From Ruminococcus sp. UBA3855 (lineage in GTDB: Bacteria > Bacillota > Clostridia > Oscillospirales > Ruminococcaceae), in contig DGHF01000232.1 in assembly GCA_002392545.1 (NCBI GenBank), positions 1 to 32,851 on the forward strand: a stretch of 32,851 bases of DNA, in the 5' to 3' direction. The position numbers and the translations under genes were made by a program. Below, piece after piece: positions 30,034 through 32,851 of the stretch. The stretch's first letter is position 1; each line of letters opens with the position of its first letter. The notes under the pieces are model-generated. The model was given only the letters and a program-made list of their open reading frames with translations. It did not search any database and had not been told where the DNA came from.

Positions 30034-31707
30034 ATGTTGACAGATATTGAAATTGCACAGCAGGCGGAAATGTTGCCAATCAGCCGGATTGCTGAAAAAC
30101 TCGGTATTGATGCCGAAGACTTAGAACCTTATGGACATTACAAGGCGAAACTCTCCGAACGTCTCTATTCCAAAACCGCTGACCGTCCAGATGGGAAACT
30201 GATTCTTGTGACGGCGATTAACCCCACTCCAGCCGGAGAAGGGAAAACAACCGTTAGTGTTGGGTTAGGTCAGGCAATGGCGAAAATTGGCAAAAATGCC
30301 GTTCTGGCACTGCGTGAACCCTCTTTAGGTCCTGTATTTGGCATCAAGGGAGGAGCTGCCGGAGGTGGTTATTCTCAAGTTGTGCCCATGGAAGACATCA
30401 ATTTGCATTTCACTGGCGATATTCACGCTATGACCGCAGCCAATAATTTACTCTGCGCATTGCTTGACAACCATTTACAGCAGGGAAATGAACTCAAAAT
30501 TGATACCAGACGGATTTTGTTCAAGCGTTGCATGGATATGAACGACAGAGCGTTGAGAAATGTTCTGGTCGGTCTTGGCGGAAAAATTAACGGCGTTCCC
30601 CGTGAGGACGGTTTTCAGATTACAGTTGCTTCCGAAGTCATGGCGATTCTGTGCCTTGCTACTGATTTAGCCGATTTGAAAGCAAGACTTGGCAGAATTC
30701 TGGTTGCTTATAATACCGACGGTGAGCCTGTCTATGCGCATGATTTGCACGCAGAGGGTGCAATGACCGCACTGTTGAAAGATGCTTTGAAGCCGAACCT
30801 CGTTCAGACTCTGGAGCATACCCCTGTATTGATTCACGGTGGTCCTTTTGCTAATATCGCACATGGATGTAATTCCATTCGAGCTACAAAATTAGCCCTG
30901 AAATTAGGCGATTACTGCATTACAGAAGCCGGATTTGGTTCGGATTTGGGCGCAGAAAAATTTTTTGATATTAAATGCCGTTACGGCAATTTGAAACCCT
31001 CTTGTGTGGTACTGGTTGCGACTGTCAGAGCCTTGAAATATAACGGCGGTATGGAGCGTTCCGAACTCTCTACCCCTGATTTGACAGCGTTAAAGCGTGG
31101 CATTATTAACCTGCGTACTCACATTGAAAATATGTTCAAATATCATCTTCCTGTCGTGGTTGCAATTAACCGATTCCATACCGATAGTGACGAGGAATTG
31201 AATTATATTGCTGAATATTGTCAGAAAATGGGCGTTCAGACTTCTATGTGTGAAGTATTCGCAAAGGGTGGCGCAGGCGGTATGGATTTGGCTCAGAAAG
31301 TCTGTGATACTATCGAAATGTGCAATGATAACGAATTTGCACCGCTTTACAGCACTGACCTTTCCATTTCTAAGAAAGTCGAGAAAGTTGCAAAAGAAAT
31401 TTACCGTGCAGATGGTGTGAAATTCCTTCCGGCGGCTGCAAAGGCTTTGCAGGAAATTGAACGCTTGGGAGCTGGGAATCTGCCTGTCTGCATTGCTAAG
31501 ACTCAATATTCCTTGTCGGATGACCCTGCTTTATTGGGTAAACCAGAGGGCTTTACAGTGACTGTCCGTGATGTGAGATTGTCGGCTGGTGCTGGGTTTG
31601 TGGTCGTGCTGACTGGTGACATTATGACCATGCCCGGACTGCCAAAGAAACCAGCTGCCTTCAATATCGACTGCGATAATGAAGGTCATATTACAGGGCT
31701 GTTCTGA
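30034..31707 (+). CDS. fhs: Formate-tetrahydrofolate ligase
   Basis: 557 residues, normal length. Joins formate to tetrahydrofolate with ATP, feeding one-carbon metabolism. Seen: 'KLILVTAINPTPAGEGKTTVSVGLGQAM' (P-loop), 'LREPSLGPVFGIKGGAAGGGYSQV', 'MEDINLHFTGDIHAMTAANNLL', 'VLVGLGGKINGVPREDGFQITVASEVMAIL' and 'HGGPFANIAHGCNS'. The ATG at 30034 is preceded by AGGAGGA; the frame reaches back 7 codons without another good site. The stop codon overlaps the tsaE start by one base, so these genes are coupled. Confidence 0.98.
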   Translation: MLTDIEIAQQAEMLPISRIAEKLGIDAEDLEPYGHYKAKLSERLYSKTADRPDGKLILVTAINPTPAGEGKTTVSVGLGQAMAKIGKNAVLALREPSLGPVFGIKGGAAGGGYSQVVPMEDINLHFTGDIHAMTAANNLLCALLDNHLQQGNELKIDTRRILFKRCMDMNDRALRNVLVGLGGKINGVPREDGFQITVASEVMAILCLATDLADLKARLGRILVAYNTDGEPVYAHDLHAEGAMTALLKDALKPNLVQTLEHTPVLIHGGPFANIAHGCNSIRATKLALKLGDYCITEAGFGSDLGAEKFFDIKCRYGNLKPSCVVLVATVRALKYNGGMERSELSTPDLTALKRGIINLRTHIENMFKYHLPVVVAINRFHTDSDEELNYIAEYCQKMGVQTSMCEVFAKGGAGGMDLAQKVCDTIEMCNDNEFAPLYSTDLSISKKVEKVAKEIYRADGVKFLPAAAKALQEIERLGAGNLPVCIAKTQYSLSDDPALLGKPEGFTVTVRDVRLSAGAGFVVVLTGDIMTMPGLPKKPAAFNIDCDNEGHITGLF

Positions 31708-32147
31708 TGGAGTGGGTCACACATTCGCCGGAGGAAACTATTTCTCTGGCTGAGAAAATCGGGCGGAAACTCCATGCAGGGGATATTCTCGCCTATTTCG
31801 GCGATTTGGGCGCAGGAAAGACCACTTTCACAAGAGGGCTTGCTGTGGGGTTGGGGTTGCCTGACAGGGTGACTTCTCCTACATTCAATTTAGTTCATGC
31901 TTACGGAATGCCCCCTTTGCAGTTGGTTCATTTCGATATGTACCGCATCAGCGGAGAGGAAGAACTCGAAACGACTGGTTTCTATGACTATGCCCCCGAA
32001 GAAAGTATTTTTGCCATTGAATGGGCGGAAAATATCGAAACTGCCTTGCCTTTGAATACCATCCGCATCACATTCCGGCAACTCGGCGACAATGACCGCT
32101 GTATTATTTTGGAAGGAGATGAACGCTTTGCGGATATTAGGTCTTGA
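31707..32147 (+). CDS. tsaE: tRNA t6A synthesis ATPase TsaE
   Basis: 146 residues, normal length. Works with TsaB and TsaD to make threonylcarbamoyladenosine at A37 of ANN-decoding tRNAs. Seen: Walker A 'FGDLGAGKTTFTRGLAVGLG', 'VTSPTFNLVHAYG', 'LVHFDMYRISGEEELETTGFYDY' and 'IFAIEWAENI'. The ATG shares one base with the fhs stop. tsaB starts inside its 3' end. Confidence 0.95.
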   Translation: MEWVTHSPEETISLAEKIGRKLHAGDILAYFGDLGAGKTTFTRGLAVGLGLPDRVTSPTFNLVHAYGMPPLQLVHFDMYRISGEEELETTGFYDYAPEESIFAIEWAENIETALPLNTIRITFRQLGDNDRCIILEGDERFADIRS

Positions 32148-32851
32148 CACTTCCGGAGCGGTTGCATCTGTTGCAATTCTCGACACGGAACAACATAAAC
32201 TGCTCGGCGAACACACTATTTATACAAGCCGTTCCCATTCACAGGTAATTATGCCCCTTTGCAAGAATTTACTGGAAGACTGCAAAATGTCCGTCAAAGA
32301 TGTAGACTGTTTCGCTGTTGCGGTCGGTCCGGGGTCTTATACTGGTCTGAGAATCGGAATTTCTGTCGTACAGGGCATGGCAATGGTAAATAATACCCCC
32401 TGTATCGGGGTTTCAACATTGGAAGCAATGGCGAATCGTGTATTTGGAGCGGAACATATTTTATCAGTTATCCATGCAAGAGGGAATTTATTCTATTGTG
32501 CATGGTTCTCATATCAGATTTATATGCACTATGACCCTGAATTTATTGACAGAGCAACTCCAGACGAATTGCAGACCCTTGACAAAATCGCAGAAGTCGT
32601 TGACCGTCTCGAAATTCATCAGCGTATTATTGTTGTGGGGGATGGTGCAGAGGAATTTGTCAAGCAATATGAAACCTTAAAAGGAGCAAAAAGCGAACGT
32701 CTCCGGATTGCACCGCCGTTTCTGCGATTGCAGTCGGCTGTCGGGGTTTGTCATAGTGCGGCGGAATATTGCAATTCTCACAAGGAATTACCCTCTGCAT
32801 CTGATTTGACTGCAAGCTATCTGCAAGCTGTTCAGATTCAGAAAAAGAAAA
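32128..32851 (+). CDS. tsaB: tRNA t6A synthesis protein TsaB (3' end outside window)
   Basis: 241 codons visible, open at the window end. TsaB is the inactive ASKHA-fold partner of TsaD. Seen: 'LRILGLDTSGAVASVAILD' at the start, and 'AVAVGPGSYTGLRIGISVVQGMAM'. I chose the TTG at 32128: it follows GGAG by eight bases, and the first residues match the usual M-x-I-L-x-x-D-T-S of the family; an ATG at 32119 directly abuts the ribosome site. It overlaps tsaE by 20 bases. The TsaB family is usually about 220-240 residues, so little is missing. Confidence 0.93.
   Translation, partial: MRILGLDTSGAVASVAILDTEQHKLLGEHTIYTSRSHSQVIMPLCKNLLEDCKMSVKDVDCFAVAVGPGSYTGLRIGISVVQGMAMVNNTPCIGVSTLEAMANRVFGAEHILSVIHARGNLFYCAWFSYQIYMHYDPEFIDRATPDELQTLDKIAEVVDRLEIHQRIIVVGDGAEEFVKQYETLKGAKSERLRIAPPFLRLQSAVGVCHSAAEYCNSHKELPSASDLTASYLQAVQIQKKK

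Overview
The window looks like chromosome of a spore-forming, anaerobic Gram-positive clostridium, most likely Ruminococcus or a close relative in the Oscillospiraceae. This rests on three things: a cohesin-like plus dockerin protein with Thr/Pro/Glu linkers at the left edge (cellulosome or amylosome type), spore genes (spoVAD, spoVAE, gerA/B/C), and classic clostridial housekeeping genes (rny, GTP-type pckA, fhs, aroBAC). Strong Shine-Dalgarno sites and textbook sigma-A promoters (17-base spacers, several TGn extended -10 boxes) occur throughout. The species call is inference. No insertion sequence, phage gene, tRNA, rRNA or CRISPR array was seen.

Layout. 1-1482: 3' part of a scaffoldin-like cohesin/dockerin protein. 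1584-5542 (minus): aroB-aroA-aroC plus a DUF4364-type protein, one promoter. 5817-7470 (plus): a TerD-domain protein and an AIM24-family protein. 7557-8561 (minus): spoVAD. 8660-8813 (plus): a candidate small RNA gene with a tandem-repeat promoter. 8902-10176 (minus): aspartate aminotransferase, subgroup Ic. 10462-12456 (plus): RNase Y behind a long structured leader. 12517-15669 (plus): O-antigen ligase-like protein, AEC transporter, secreted protein. 15828-17839 (plus): ROK-type regulator and TraX-family membrane protein. 17846-19565 (plus): pyrG behind a likely CTP-sensing attenuator. 19569-21876 (minus): response regulator, histidine kinase and a second candidate small RNA. 22111-25243 (plus): pckA and a zinc-ribbon/Sel1-like protein. 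25291-29341 (minus): a small hypothetical gene, then gerA-gerB-gerC-spoVAE in overlapping order. 29438-32851 (plus): a membrane protein, then fhs-tsaE-tsaB (cut by the window end).

Most interesting signal. Two gene-free stretches about 11 kb apart on opposite strands (8660-8813 plus; 19760-19569 minus) share one design. Each has four tandem 7-base repeats (consensus TATCACA) at exactly 11-base period, the last beginning exactly 16 bases before a -10 box. Each then has a hairpin with a CCCC loop, a C-rich block sharing 17 identical bases (ATAATCCCTATATCATG), and a strong intrinsic terminator. The second lies directly downstream of the two-component operon in the same orientation. I infer a two-member family of C-rich small RNAs activated by an OmpR/PhoB-type response regulator, plausibly the one encoded at 21187-21876. 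The shared design is seen in the sequence; the regulator link and RNA function are inference.

Other points: a roughly 245-nt RNA leader before rny whose two ends pair with each other, a SpoVA-type protein built into a germinant-receptor operon, and an unusual dockerin with three calcium-loop-like repeats.
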